DNA of 64,000 nucleotides from an uncultured Gammaproteobacteria bacterium (GTDB lineage: Bacteria; Pseudomonadota; Gammaproteobacteria; HK1): NCBI GenBank assembly GCA_958295465.1, contig OY282353.1, positions 1,975,001 through 2,039,000 of the forward strand. The letters run 5' to 3'. Shown here piece by piece: positions 1 to 11,271 of the stretch. The position numbers and the translations under genes were made by a program. Every line of letters begins with the position of its first letter. The first letter of the stretch is position 1. The notes beneath the pieces are model-generated. The model saw only the letters and a program-made list of their open reading frames with translations. It did not search any database and had not been told where the DNA came from.

Positions 1-2652
<2,652 letters not shown>

Positions 2653-2731
2653 ATAACACCCAAGCGGTTTCAGAGCTGCGGTGTGACATACTCGAAAGCG
2701 ATCAATACGGCTCTCTAGGATTTGATTTTCT

Positions 2732-2850
2732 TGCTTGGTGGCAATAGCGAGCGGGAACCACCCGATTCCATCTCGAACTCGGTAGTGAAAACGCTCAGCG
2801 CCGATGATAGTGTGGGGCTTCCCCATGTGAAAATAGGACACCGCCAAGCA
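2732..2850 (+). rRNA. rrf: 5S ribosomal RNA
   Basis: This is the 5S rRNA of the large subunit, about 80 bases after the 23S 3' end as in a normal rRNA operon. The start GCTTGGTGGCAATAGCGAG can pair with the end ACACCGCCAAGCA to form helix I. The conserved core (GAACCACCCGATTCCATCTC) and the CCGATGATAGTGTGG segment are intact. No tRNA is visible in the 23S-5S spacer or just after the 5S. A weak GC hairpin follows at about 2861-2881 without a clear T-run, so no terminator is called. Confidence 0.95.
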
Positions 2851-3083
2851 CTCTATTCGGTGCTTGCCGGGCGCGGGCACGCCGTGACCACCTTACGTCG
2901 CGGTTCCTCGGAATCTGACCAATACCTTGATGCTGTGTACGGGATGCGGCCGCTCGCCGCATACCATCGACCGGGGCATCACGCAACCCGGTCAGCGCTA
3001 CCGGTCCGGACCTTCGAGATGGAATGACGAGACGGGCAGATCCATACCGCCCGGTACGGGGCTCGGCGGATGACTGAGCCACT

Positions 3084-4220
3084 TCAGGGGTCGTAACGGT
3101 GCAGGGCGCTTGCCGGCATTTTCCGTGGGAGCCCCTTGCGATGGATTTCGAGGAACGAGGCGGGCGCTTCGTGGGCGAGGAGCCAGACGCCGTCGCCATT
3201 TTCACGCCAGTACTGCCACCATCGGCCGCCGTCCGTCCGCTCGGTGCGGAATTCTACGAGCGCCATCATCGTTTCATTCCCGGCGCCGACCGGATAGCCG
3301 TAGATGCCGAGGCCGCGGTTCGCGGCACTACTCCCGCCGAGATGCTCAATCCGGGTCCGCCATTCGGACCGGTGCCGTGCGTGGTCGGCCGGCGCCATCC
3401 AGCGCATTTTTTCGGCGATGATGACAGGGATACTCTCCTCCCCGATCGTCCGCTTCAGGGTCTCCAACGCCGGGTTCGAGATGACCAGGCAGCCTTGGCT
3501 CCAGCGAGGAGCACGATTCGAGAGGCCCCAGGGCTCGCCGTGTATCCAGATCCCGTATCCGGTGCGCCGCCGTAGCCGGTCCCATCCATTGGGATAGTTC
3601 AACCCGAGACTGCCCGCTCCGTAGAATTCGGGCAGACCTCGGCTTTCCACGTGCAAGGTCACGAAGTACACCCCGAGCGGGGTCTTCCCGTCACCCTCGC
3701 GGCGCTTGCCGGTTCCTCCCCAGCCGGTGGAGGTGTACCAGTCTCCCCGTTTTGTCCAGTGCTCGCCGGACCATTCGAACAGATACAGGCGCGCGCGGGC
3801 GATGTCCGCGCCGACCACCATCGCGCGGTCCGGAGCGGCCTCGATCAGGATGTCCGGAAGGTGGCCCGGTGGGGGACGGTGGAGCCAGTAGGAGAGCCGC
3901 GCATACGCTTCGCTGCGCGGTCCTTGCAAGGCGCTTGACTCGGCGCGGGGGGTCAACTCCAGCAGCGCCGTGTCGAGATCTCCTGCCCGCAGCAGCGCCG
4001 CTTTGACGAGGTACGCCGCGAGGAAGCGAGGGTAGCTCTCGATAGTCCGATCCAGTGCTTTCAATCCACCCCTGCGGTCTCCCGCCTCGAAGCGGTCGAG
4101 GGCTGCAAAGAGGTCCGTCTCGCGGGCGTCTGTCGCAATCGCCGACGCTGCCCCGGCCAGGAGGAACATCACGACCCCGAGGGTGAGGCAGGTGGCGAGC
4201 GCCGCCACCTGCTCGATCAC
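3084..4220 (-). CDS. L,D-transpeptidase (YkuD/YafK-like) with N-terminal helical region
   Basis: Likely periplasmic L,D-transpeptidase acting on peptidoglycan (3-3 crosslinks or attachment of proteins to meso-DAP). The GTG start chosen here gives a protein of 378 residues with an immediate hydrophobic signal segment (AALATCLTLGVVMFLLAGAA); a longer frame to 4439 exists but its first 73 residues look noncoding. After the signal comes an alpha-helical, TPR-like stretch (about residues 30-120), then the catalytic domain with IHGEPWG and the Cys motif WSQGCLVISN. The usual His before the Gly-Cys is Gln here, as tolerated in YafK-type enzymes. A roughly 100-residue C-terminal extension follows the catalytic Cys. 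It is a monocistronic gene pointing at the rRNA operon. The family is clear; the exact substrate is not. Confidence 0.82.
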   Translation of the reverse strand: MIEQVAALATCLTLGVVMFLLAGAASAIATDARETDLFAALDRFEAGDRRGGLKALDRTIESYPRFLAAYLVKAALLRAGDLDTALLELTPRAESSALQGPRSEAYARLSYWLHRPPPGHLPDILIEAAPDRAMVVGADIARARLYLFEWSGEHWTKRGDWYTSTGWGGTGKRREGDGKTPLGVYFVTLHVESRGLPEFYGAGSLGLNYPNGWDRLRRRTGYGIWIHGEPWGLSNRAPRWSQGCLVISNPALETLKRTIGEESIPVIIAEKMRWMAPADHARHRSEWRTRIEHLGGSSAANRGLGIYGYPVGAGNETMMALVEFRTERTDGGRWWQYWRENGDGVWLLAHEAPASFLEIHRKGLPRKMPASALHRYDP

Positions 4221-4487
4221 CTTGGCCGATGCTCGCGCTGTGACCGAAGGCAGCAGTCCCGTGGCGCGCGTTGCCGTTGAACCCGAATGTGGCAAATGCT
4301 GGATTTCAAGGCTGCTCGCCTGCCGGATAGCTGAGCGATGTCCGATTACCATCACAGTAGGGCCGAAGGAGATTCGGGCAATCGTGACTCGATACCCGCC
4401 GGTGCGCCATTCTCGACCCGTGCCGGATCCATTGAGCACAGTGGCTACCTCAGCCGCCGGATGGTATGCGAGCCAAGTATCTCTCGC

Positions 4488-5599
4488 TCACAGATGTGAT
4501 GTGTCCACAGGGCGGTCAGCCGCCGCCCGAGAGCCGGCGCGGCGCCGTAAACGCCTCCATAGCGCCATGATCCCCAAGCCTGCTCCCCCTAGTACCTCTG
4601 CACAGTGATTCTGACTGGTTCAGACCACTTGAACGAGGCGAAGATTCTGGTTACATGCATGATTTCAATCGATCAAAACCACTGTGCAGAGGTACTAGCG
4701 GCTCCGCGGCTTCCACCTCGGCTCCCGATGCCGCTCCGGCCAGGTTGGCGGCGAATCGGTCGAGAAGACGCTCGACGATCGTGTTCACGACCGCGCCGCG
4801 GCTGAACTGCGCGAGCGGTCCCTTGAGTGCGTAGTGAAGTCTCAGGGTCAGCACCGAGCCGCCGGTCCGCGACGGCCGCACCGAGAGCCTGATGAATCCT
4901 TCGCTCGTCGATCGGGATCGAGCATCGTGTCCCTTGCCTTCGATCGTCGCCGTGCGTCCCCGGTCGTCGAAGGCGACGCGCGCAATGCCGTCGAATCGTG
5001 CCCGCATCGGACCTATTGTGACGGTTATCCTCAGAGACAGGGGATCGGCGGTGGTGGGACCCGTAAGCGACACGCCCGGGAGGCAGCGCACGACGATGGT
5101 GACATCCTGGAGAGTACTCCAGAGCGTATCGGGGGGGGATGGCAAGAGTGATCTCATGCTCGGACCCGGCGGCGTCCGGGTAGCGGGCCCGGAGCATGTC
5201 GGCGACGGCGGGCAGCTCTTCGAGATCCAGCTCGACGCGGCTCGCCAGATCCTCCGCCTCGGCCCGCGTTTCTCCCATGCAGGCGGCGATCGACTCGCCG
5301 GCGTAGCGGACGCGCTCGGCGGCGAGCACCGGCTGTTCGGAGAGCTTGAATCCGGGCAGCCCGGACCGCGCGACGATCGGACGTACCCCGGCGAGATCCG
5401 CAGCAGTGAACACCCGCCCTTCTTCGCCCGCGGGCTTCGTCACGCCGCGCAACCGCGCGTGGGCGAGCGGGCTGCGCACGAACGCCACGTCCATCGTGCC
5501 GGGCATCGCGATGTCGGCGACGAACTCGCCGCGCCCGTGCAGCAGCCGGTGATCCTCCTTGCGCGGCAGGCTCGCTCCGACACCTTTCCCGCTGTCCAT
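4488..5599 (-). pseudogene. Decayed CoxL N-terminus joined to a CoxG-like gene, frameshifted and insertion-interrupted
   Basis: From a good start (ATG at 5599 after GAGGTG) the frame encodes the first domain of a CoxL/xanthine dehydrogenase-type molybdenum subunit (ASLPRKEDHRLLHGRGEF, then FVRSPLAHARLRG and YAGESIAACMGE), about 145 residues. It then runs straight into a CoxG/SRPBCC domain (DTLWSTLQDV, RCLPGVSLTG). The Mo-binding domains of CoxL (about 600 residues) are absent. A tract of eight C on the coding strand (5131-5138) puts the CoxG part out of frame; seven would join ITLAIP to PDTLWS. The CoxG C-terminus is interrupted at 4589-4698 by a miniature element. Its tail (GGAGLGIMALWRRLRRR, stop at 4488) lies beyond the element. 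The locus is nonfunctional as read; the parent family is carbon monoxide dehydrogenase-like hydroxylases and their maturation protein. Confidence 0.75.
4589..4698. mobile_element. 110-bp MITE-like element with 19-bp perfect terminal inverted repeats
   Basis: CTAGTACCTCTGCACAGTG at 4589-4607 is exactly mirrored at 4680-4698, with 72 bases between. The interior is AT-richer than its surroundings and codes for nothing. Removing the element while keeping a single CTAG (or TA) rejoins the coxG reading frame in phase, which shows it is an insertion and points to a TA or CTAG target duplication. A TA target would fit mobilisation by an IS630/Tc1-type transposase, but that is inference. No transposase for it and no second copy were seen in this window. 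Confidence 0.8.
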
Positions 5600-5927
5600 C
5601 GCGTTCACCTCTTCCGCGGATTCTCCGCTTTTTCCGGCGCCGGGCATCGCATCGCTCCTGCCGCCCATCGTGCGCTCCGCATCCGTGGATTCTCCGGCGC
5701 GGCGCACCGGGCGTCCAGAAGACATCGAATGTCACCGCAGCGACATGACGACCCGAAGGCCGGCATCGCAACCTGCCGGCCGCGACATCACCCGCGTATT
5801 GCAATTCATCGAGATCGAGGGGGATTATGGCGTCAGGCCGCCGTGCCCCTCAGACGGAGACGCAGCGGCCGGTTCGGCTTGTACGACGACAACCGACAAC
5901 CCGCACGGCGGTACAGGAGGAAAGACG

Positions 5928-7025
5928 ATGACACATTCGAAGAGAGGCAGGCCGGTTTCGAGAGCGAGCCGCCGGCAATTCATCAAGAGCGCCGCGGCCG
6001 GGGCCGCGATCGCCGGGTTCCCCGCGATCGTCCGATCCGCCGGCGACCGCAAGATCGTGATACGCGATCCGGGCGGTCCCTTCACCCCGGGCTTCAACGC
6101 CGCCTTCTACGAGCCGTTCACCAAGGCGTCCGGCATCACCGCGGTTGGAGTGCAGGGGCCGCACGAGCCGACCGGCATGATCCGGGCCATGATCGAGGCC
6201 GAGAACTACACCTGGGACATGGCCCTGCTCAGCAAGGCGTCGCACCAGTCCCTCGTCAACATCGGCTATCTCGAAAAGGTGGTTCCGGAGGGCGGACCGG
6301 GGCCGAACGTGAGCCGGATCCCGGACAACATGCGGGGCGAATACATCGTCGGCGACGACGTGTATGCCACGGTGATGGTGCATCGCGCCGATACGCCGCT
6401 CGGCAAGAACCCTCCCCAGGACTGGAAGGATTTCTGGAACACGAAGGATTTTCCGGGGGTACGCTCGATGCACAAGCACCCCTTCGACACCCTGGAGTTC
6501 GCGCTCCTCGCGGACGGTGTCGCCCCCGATTCCGCGGCGATCTATCCGATCGACGCGGACCGGGCCTTCCGGAAGCTGGACGAGATCAAGCCCGAGGTCG
6601 ACATCTGGTGGACGGGCGGCGCGCAGACCTCCCAACTCATCAAGACCGGGGAGGTCGACCTGCTCTATACCTGGAACGGGCGCGCGCAGGTGGCGATCGA
6701 CGACGGGGCCCCGGCCGTCATCAACTGGAACCAGGCGATGTGGACCTTCGAGGGCTGGTGCATCCTCAAGGGGGGGCCGAACGTGGATCTGTGCCGCGAG
6801 TTCATCGAGTACGCGGCCGGGGCCGAGGCGCAGTCGCGGTTCACGCCACACGTCGCCTATGGTCCGACGAACGCGGGGGCCTACCAGTACATCCCCGAGG
6901 AGCGGGCCAAGGTGCTGCCCACGAACCCGAAATACCTCTCGTCCATGATCGAGACCGACACCGACTGGTGGGGGAAGAACAAGGAAGCTCTCGGCGAACG
7001 TTTCAACCAGTGGCTGCTGACCTGA
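5928..7025 (+). CDS. Tat-exported ABC substrate-binding protein, polyamine (PotD/PotF-like) type
   Basis: Periplasmic binding component of an importer for spermidine/putrescine-like or related organic cations. The start ATG at 5928 follows a strong AGGAGG. The N-terminus carries a twin-arginine signal (SRRQFIKSAAAG) ending near AIVRSAG, so it is probably exported folded. The mature protein (365 residues in total) has the fold expected of the family, with an aromatic-rich ligand region (DIWWTGGAQTSQL, DLLYTWNGR, INWNQAMWTFEGW). It is the first gene of a four-component importer with the ATPase and the fused permeases just downstream. The substrate is not certain: this cluster (PF13416-like) also includes binders of opines and amino-acid derivatives. 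Confidence 0.87.
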   Translation: MTHSKRGRPVSRASRRQFIKSAAAGAAIAGFPAIVRSAGDRKIVIRDPGGPFTPGFNAAFYEPFTKASGITAVGVQGPHEPTGMIRAMIEAENYTWDMALLSKASHQSLVNIGYLEKVVPEGGPGPNVSRIPDNMRGEYIVGDDVYATVMVHRADTPLGKNPPQDWKDFWNTKDFPGVRSMHKHPFDTLEFALLADGVAPDSAAIYPIDADRAFRKLDEIKPEVDIWWTGGAQTSQLIKTGEVDLLYTWNGRAQVAIDDGAPAVINWNQAMWTFEGWCILKGGPNVDLCREFIEYAAGAEAQSRFTPHVAYGPTNAGAYQYIPEERAKVLPTNPKYLSSMIETDTDWWGKNKEALGERFNQWLLT

Positions 7026-7055
7026 GGCCGGCCGGGAACGCGCCGTCCGGGACGC

Positions 7056-7080
7056 GCGGGCGGGGCTTGGCCCCGCCCGC
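7056..7080 (+). other. Intercistronic hairpin after the binding-protein gene
   Basis: A perfect 11-bp stem GCGGGCGGGGC / GCCCCGCCCGC with a TTG loop starts 31 bases after the binding-protein stop. It is not followed by a T-run. Such GC hairpins between a binding-protein gene and its transporter genes often protect the upstream mRNA or cause partial termination, giving more binding protein than transporter; that role here is inferred from position. Confidence 0.6.
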
Positions 7081-7263
7081 GGGAGAGTCCGCCGGGGAGC
7101 GCGCCGCGGCGGCCCCGTCAACCGCCGCCCCGCCCGCGCGAGGAAGAGTCCTCCCGCTTCGCCTGGTCCAGGCGGACGCTCGCGCCTCGCCCTCACGGGA
7201 ATCGGTGATGCACCGGCTCCGGCCGCGCATGGCCCCGCCCGTCCCCGTCCGGGGGAATCCGCA

Positions 7264-8352
7264 GTGACCGATCCGAAAGACTACAAGCTCGTCACCCGCG
7301 GGGTCCGCAAGACCTACGGGCCGGTGGTGGCGCTCGACGGCGCGGACATCGAAATGCGCGAGGGCGAGTTCCTCACCCTGCTCGGCCCCTCCGGTTCCGG
7401 CAAGACCACGCTGCTGATGGCGATCGCGGGGCTCAACGACCCCGACCGGGGCGAGATCTGGATCGACGGCAAGCTCGCGACCTACCTGCCGCCCTTCGAG
7501 CGCGACGTCGGGATGGTCTTTCAGAACTATGCCCTGTTTCCCCACATGACCATCTACGAAAACATTGCGTTCCCGCTACGCATGCGCCGGCAGGGAGAGG
7601 CGGCGGTCCGCGCGGCGGTCCGGCGGGTGCTCGACACGGTGCGGCTTCCCGGGGTGGAGGATCGGATGCCGCGCGAGCTTTCGGGCGGACAGCAGCAGCG
7701 CATCGCGCTCGCGCGCTGTTTCGTCTACGAGCCCTCCATCATCCTGATGGACGAGCCGCTCGGCGCGCTCGACAAGAAGCTGCGCGACGCCCTGCAGCGC
7801 GAGGTCAAGCATCTGCACGAGAACCTCGGCATCACCGTGCTGTACGTGACCCACGACCAGGAGGAAGCGATGGTGATGTCGGACCGCATCTGCCTGATGA
7901 ACGACGCGCGTATCGAGCAGATCGGCACGCCCGCCGATCTCTACTTCCGGCCCGCCTCGGTATTCGCGGCCGACTTCCTCGGCGAATCCAACCTGCTGTC
8001 CGCCACCGTGGCCGGAACCGGAGGCGGGGAGGTGGCCCTCACCACCGGGGACGGACGCACCCTCCGGGGACGCGCCAGGGACGAGGTCGAGCCCGGGGCG
8101 CGGGTCACGCTCATGATCCGGCCGGAGAACGTCGGATTCGCCAGCGATACGGAGCCGGACAACACGGTCGAGGGGGTGCTCAAGGAAGTGATCATGAGCG
8201 GCCAGATCACCCGGTACTTCCTCGAGCTCCCGGACGGCGCCGAGATGGTCGCCACCGGGCTCACCGGCGGCGATCGGGGCCGTCCCGAAACGGGCGGGAC
8301 CGCCCGCTTCGGATGGGCGGCGGAGCACACCGTGGTGCTCAGGGATCATTGA
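7264..8352 (+). CDS. ABC importer ATP-binding protein, PotA-like
   Basis: Cytoplasmic ATPase that powers the polyamine-type importer. It is 362 residues with a GTG start behind GGGGGAAT. Intact motifs: Walker A GPSGSGKTTL (about 40-49), Q-loop VFQNYALFPHMT, signature LSGGQQQRIALARC, Walker B IILMDEPLGALD and H-loop YVTHDQEEA. A C-terminal TOBE-type domain (about 240-360) is present as in PotA/CysA-type ATPases (VTLMIRPENV). It lies between the binding protein and the fused permease, 13 bases from the latter, and is probably cotranscribed. Confidence 0.93.
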   Translation: MTDPKDYKLVTRGVRKTYGPVVALDGADIEMREGEFLTLLGPSGSGKTTLLMAIAGLNDPDRGEIWIDGKLATYLPPFERDVGMVFQNYALFPHMTIYENIAFPLRMRRQGEAAVRAAVRRVLDTVRLPGVEDRMPRELSGGQQQRIALARCFVYEPSIILMDEPLGALDKKLRDALQREVKHLHENLGITVLYVTHDQEEAMVMSDRICLMNDARIEQIGTPADLYFRPASVFAADFLGESNLLSATVAGTGGGEVALTTGDGRTLRGRARDEVEPGARVTLMIRPENVGFASDTEPDNTVEGVLKEVIMSGQITRYFLELPDGAEMVATGLTGGDRGRPETGGTARFGWAAEHTVVLRDH

Positions 8353-8365
8353 CGGGCCACGGCCC

Positions 8366-10189
8366 TTGACCACTTCCGCGCGTTTGCCGGAACCGCCCGG
8401 CGGCCGGGCCGCGGCCCGCCGGCGGGGGCCGGCGTGGCTGCGCTTCTGGCCCATCGCCCCGGCGGTGGTGTTCCTCGTCTTCTTCTTCGTCTACCCGGCG
8501 ACCCTGCTGCTGGGCTTGAGCGCGGTCGACGCCGAGGGCGCTCCGACCATCGAGCACTACGCCCGGCTCTTCCGGTCCGACCTCTACGTGAAGGTGCTCC
8601 TCATCACCCTCAAGGTCGCCGGCTGGACCACCCTGCTCTCCCTCGTCGCCGGATACCCGGTCGCCTACCTCCTCGCCACGGTGCGGGACAACACCCGGAA
8701 CATGCTGATCATCTGGGTGCTGATGCCGTTCTGGACGAGCTTTCTCGTGCGCACCTTCGCCTGGATCGTGCTGCTCGGGCGAAGCGGCGCGGTCAACGAT
8801 CTGCTGGTCGCACTCGGCCTCGTCGAGTACCCGGTGCGCATGATCTACAACTTCACCGGGGTGATGATCGGCATGGTGCACGCGCTGATGCCGCTGTGCG
8901 TGCTGACCATGCTGTCGGTGATGATCAACATCGACACCAACCTCACCCGGGCCGCGTCGACCCTCGGCGCCCGCGGGGGCCAGGCGTTCTGGCGGGTCTA
9001 CTTTCCCTTGTCGGTCCCGGGGGTGGCGGCGGGCGGCCTGCTGGTGTTCATCACCGCCCTCGGCTTCTTCATCACCCCGGCCCTGCTCGGCGGCCGCAAG
9101 GACACGATGATCGTTCAGCTCATCATCTTCCAGATCCACGAAGTGCTGAACTGGGCCTTCGCGGGCGCGATCGCGCTCCTGCTGCTGGTTACCGTGCTCG
9201 CCATCTTCTTCCTCTACGACCGCCTCCTCGGCCTGTCCACGCTCTCGGGCGAGACGGCCGCGGCGGGCGCAGCGCGGCGCCACGGGATCATCGCCCGCGC
9301 CGGAGGCCGTCTCGGGCGACTGTTCACGGCCGGGATGGGCAACCTGTGCGAGGCCGCGGCGCGCCTGTTCGACCGCCTTCGCCCGCACCGCGCGGACCGC
9401 CCCCGGCGCGGGCTTTCGAGAGGCGCGCTGTGGGTGGCCGGCCTGCTCGTGGTCGCGTTCCTGGCCGTCCCCTCGTTCTTCGTGATCCCGGTCTCGTTCA
9501 CCGAAGAAGGCTTCCTCAACTGGCCGCCCAAGGGCTTCTCGCTCCAGTGGTACGAGCTTGTCTTCGCGTCCGCCGAGTGGCCGAAGGCGGCGGCGCGCTC
9601 CCTCGTGGTGGCGGTCTGCGCCGCATCCCTCGGGATGCTGGTGGGGGTGCCCGCCGCCTTCGTGCTGGTGCGCCAGCGCTTCTTCGGCAAGACCGCGGTC
9701 TTCGCCTTCCTGGTCTCGCCCATCATCATCCCGAACATCATCATCGCGGTGTCGCTCTTCTACCTCTTCTCGAAGCTCGCCCTGGTCGGCACGATCACCG
9801 GGCTCGTCCTGGGCCATACCGTGCTCGCGATCCCTTACGTGGTGATCACGGTGATGGCGCTCATCAAGAACTACGATCGGCGCCTCGACCAGGCGGCCTG
9901 GACCTTGGGGGCGAGCCGGCTGCGGACCTTCCTGCACGTGACCTTCCCGATCATCCGCCCCGGGCTCATCGCCGCGTTCATGTTCGCCTTCATCATCTCC
10001 TTCGACGAGCTGACGATCGCACTGTTCGTGACCGGGGGAGACTTCACGACCCTGCCGAAGCAGATGTGGGACGACGCCATCATGCGGGTGAACCCCACCC
10101 TCGCCGCGGTGGCCACGCTGCTCCTCGTCTTCATGAGCTGCGTCATCGTGCTCTCGGAGATCCTGCGCCGGCGGGGCGCGGCCCGCTGA
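8366..10189 (+). CDS. Fused double permease (PotB-PotC type) of the polyamine-like ABC importer
   Basis: Inner-membrane translocation subunit in which both permeases are one 607-residue polypeptide. The TTG start at 8366 is supported by continuity but is unusual. The first half (about 1-285) has a membrane segment at about 28-50 (PAVVFLVFFFVYPATLLLGL) and an EAA-type loop ending in FFITPALLGG. A basic Ala/Arg-rich linker (about 290-350) follows. The second half has its own set of membrane spans and EAA loop (AAWTLGASRLRTFLHVTFP), then IISFDELTIALFVTGG typical of PotC. Normally PotB and PotC are separate genes. The fusion carries no internal stop or start, so it looks like a real gene fusion. 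Confidence 0.9.
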   Translation: MTTSARLPEPPGGRAAARRRGPAWLRFWPIAPAVVFLVFFFVYPATLLLGLSAVDAEGAPTIEHYARLFRSDLYVKVLLITLKVAGWTTLLSLVAGYPVAYLLATVRDNTRNMLIIWVLMPFWTSFLVRTFAWIVLLGRSGAVNDLLVALGLVEYPVRMIYNFTGVMIGMVHALMPLCVLTMLSVMINIDTNLTRAASTLGARGGQAFWRVYFPLSVPGVAAGGLLVFITALGFFITPALLGGRKDTMIVQLIIFQIHEVLNWAFAGAIALLLLVTVLAIFFLYDRLLGLSTLSGETAAAGAARRHGIIARAGGRLGRLFTAGMGNLCEAAARLFDRLRPHRADRPRRGLSRGALWVAGLLVVAFLAVPSFFVIPVSFTEEGFLNWPPKGFSLQWYELVFASAEWPKAAARSLVVAVCAASLGMLVGVPAAFVLVRQRFFGKTAVFAFLVSPIIIPNIIIAVSLFYLFSKLALVGTITGLVLGHTVLAIPYVVITVMALIKNYDRRLDQAAWTLGASRLRTFLHVTFPIIRPGLIAAFMFAFIISFDELTIALFVTGGDFTTLPKQMWDDAIMRVNPTLAAVATLLLVFMSCVIVLSEILRRRGAAR

Positions 10190-10276
10190 GGCCGGTTCCT
10201 TCGCCGGAGCGGCGGCGGTCGAAGCCGACCGGCGCGCATCCGCCTGCTACGGCGAGCACCGGATAGCATCGCCCAT

Positions 10277-10292
10277 CCCCGCTTTCGCGGGG
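10277..10292. repeat. Short palindromic unit CCCCGC-TTTC-GCGGGG
   Basis: A small perfect hairpin with GC arms of six bases. Related units occur at 28210-28231 and, degenerate, at 61370-61390. Here it ends the recognisable part of an IstA fragment. It resembles the dispersed palindromes found between genes in many proteobacteria. No function is claimed. Confidence 0.55.
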
Positions 10293-10297
10293 ACCGC

Positions 10298-10384
10298 CGG
10301 CGAGACCCGCAGGGTGCGGGCGATGGCTCGAATCGACAGCCCGGCCTCGAAGAACAACCGCAGGGTGCTGTGAATCTTGCGCAT
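10298..10384 (-). pseudogene. IS21-family IstA transposase, N-terminal fragment
   Basis: The frame starting with ATG at 10384 reads MRKIHSTLRLFFEAGLSIRA then IARTLRVSPA, which is the helix-turn-helix start of IS21 IstA transposases. Similarity stops after about 29 residues at a short palindrome. The other roughly 480 residues and IstB are absent. It is a fossil of an IS21 insertion downstream of the fused permease gene. Confidence 0.6.
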
Positions 10385-10565
10385 GGACAACCTTCTGAAA
10401 AGCCATCGACGTCCCCTCGCTGGAAAAAGGCGAGAAGATGTCATCGCAAGGAGATATCCCGCGTCGTGGACTCCTTCACACCGGACGAACCGCACGATTC
10501 CGGTCAGCGCCGAAAAGTGATCGGCTTGGGATCGGAATCGGTGATCGGGTTGCATCGGAATACGC

Positions 10566-10956
10566 ACCGTGGGAGCGAACCCGGTCGAGATCACGATGCT
10601 CAAGGTGGTTGATGGCCGATTCGACCGCCGGGTGCTGGCGCTTGGCCTCGGCCAATGCTTGCGCTTCCTCGTGCTCGGCCACAGAAAGCCGACCCTGGCG
10701 TGGCAGTGCATTGAAGTCGAGCATGGCGTCGAGCCGCACCTGGTTGTCGGGACTGTGGAACCTACGGTCGAAGCTGCACACCCGCAGGTCGGGATACAGT
10801 GCCTGCCGTCTCCTTGATGATCGGCGCTGCACTCTCTGTGTCGCTCCCCTCCCACACAATCTTGTGGTGAAGGATGAACTGGAATTGGTCTTCAACCACG
10901 CACACGGGAACTCCGAGCTCCGCCGCATCGAAGACCGTACCGAAGTGAGAACGATC
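10566..10956 (-). pseudogene. ISNCY-type transposase, C-terminal fragment with frameshift
   Basis: Two reading frames together give the C-terminal part of an ISNCY (IS1202-like) transposase. The first (about 10956-10800) reads ELGVPVCVVEDQFQFILHHK. The second (about 10805-10566) reads RVCSFDRRFHSPDNQ, then NALPRQGRLS and RQHPAVESAINHLEHRDLDR. A frameshift separates them. The end GLLxxNVHRIG typical of the family is missing. No inverted repeats were identified. Family assignment is from remembered motif resemblance. Confidence 0.6.
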
Positions 10957-11271
10957 TGTCTCGGCGCATCCAGTCTCGACGCAGTCCGCCGCCACGGGAA
11001 GGCGTGAACGGCCACTCATCTGGAACAAACTTGTTCCCGCTGTCCACGGCGTTGGCTGGGGGGCGACCGCGCCAGCGGTCGCCGGCGGCGGGCCAATCCA
11101 TCTCCCGTCGGCCGTTTCCCTCCACCGTGTCCCTCGGAGCGGGTTCCCCGGCGTCCGCCCGCATCGTCGTCTCGCGAGCCTTCGGCCCACCGCGGACAGG
11201 ATGCCCGCGCTTCCGGGGTCCCCGTGATTTTGCGCCGCACGTCGGATCGCGGACCGAGCGGCAAACGGCGT

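Noticed and set aside
2855-2885. Terminator hairpin after 5S rRNA
   Set aside because: The stem needs two G-T pairs, and no T-run follows.
4892-7267. A 791-codon open frame on the plus strand across the coxL relic and the binding-protein gene
   Set aside because: Its translation is Arg/Pro/Gly-rich without any family signature, and it overlaps a well-supported gene in another frame. High GC content makes stop-free shadow frames common.
8339-9937. Long minus-strand frame antisense to the fused permease
   Set aside because: Low-complexity charged translation, no motif, and the sense strand has clear permease features.
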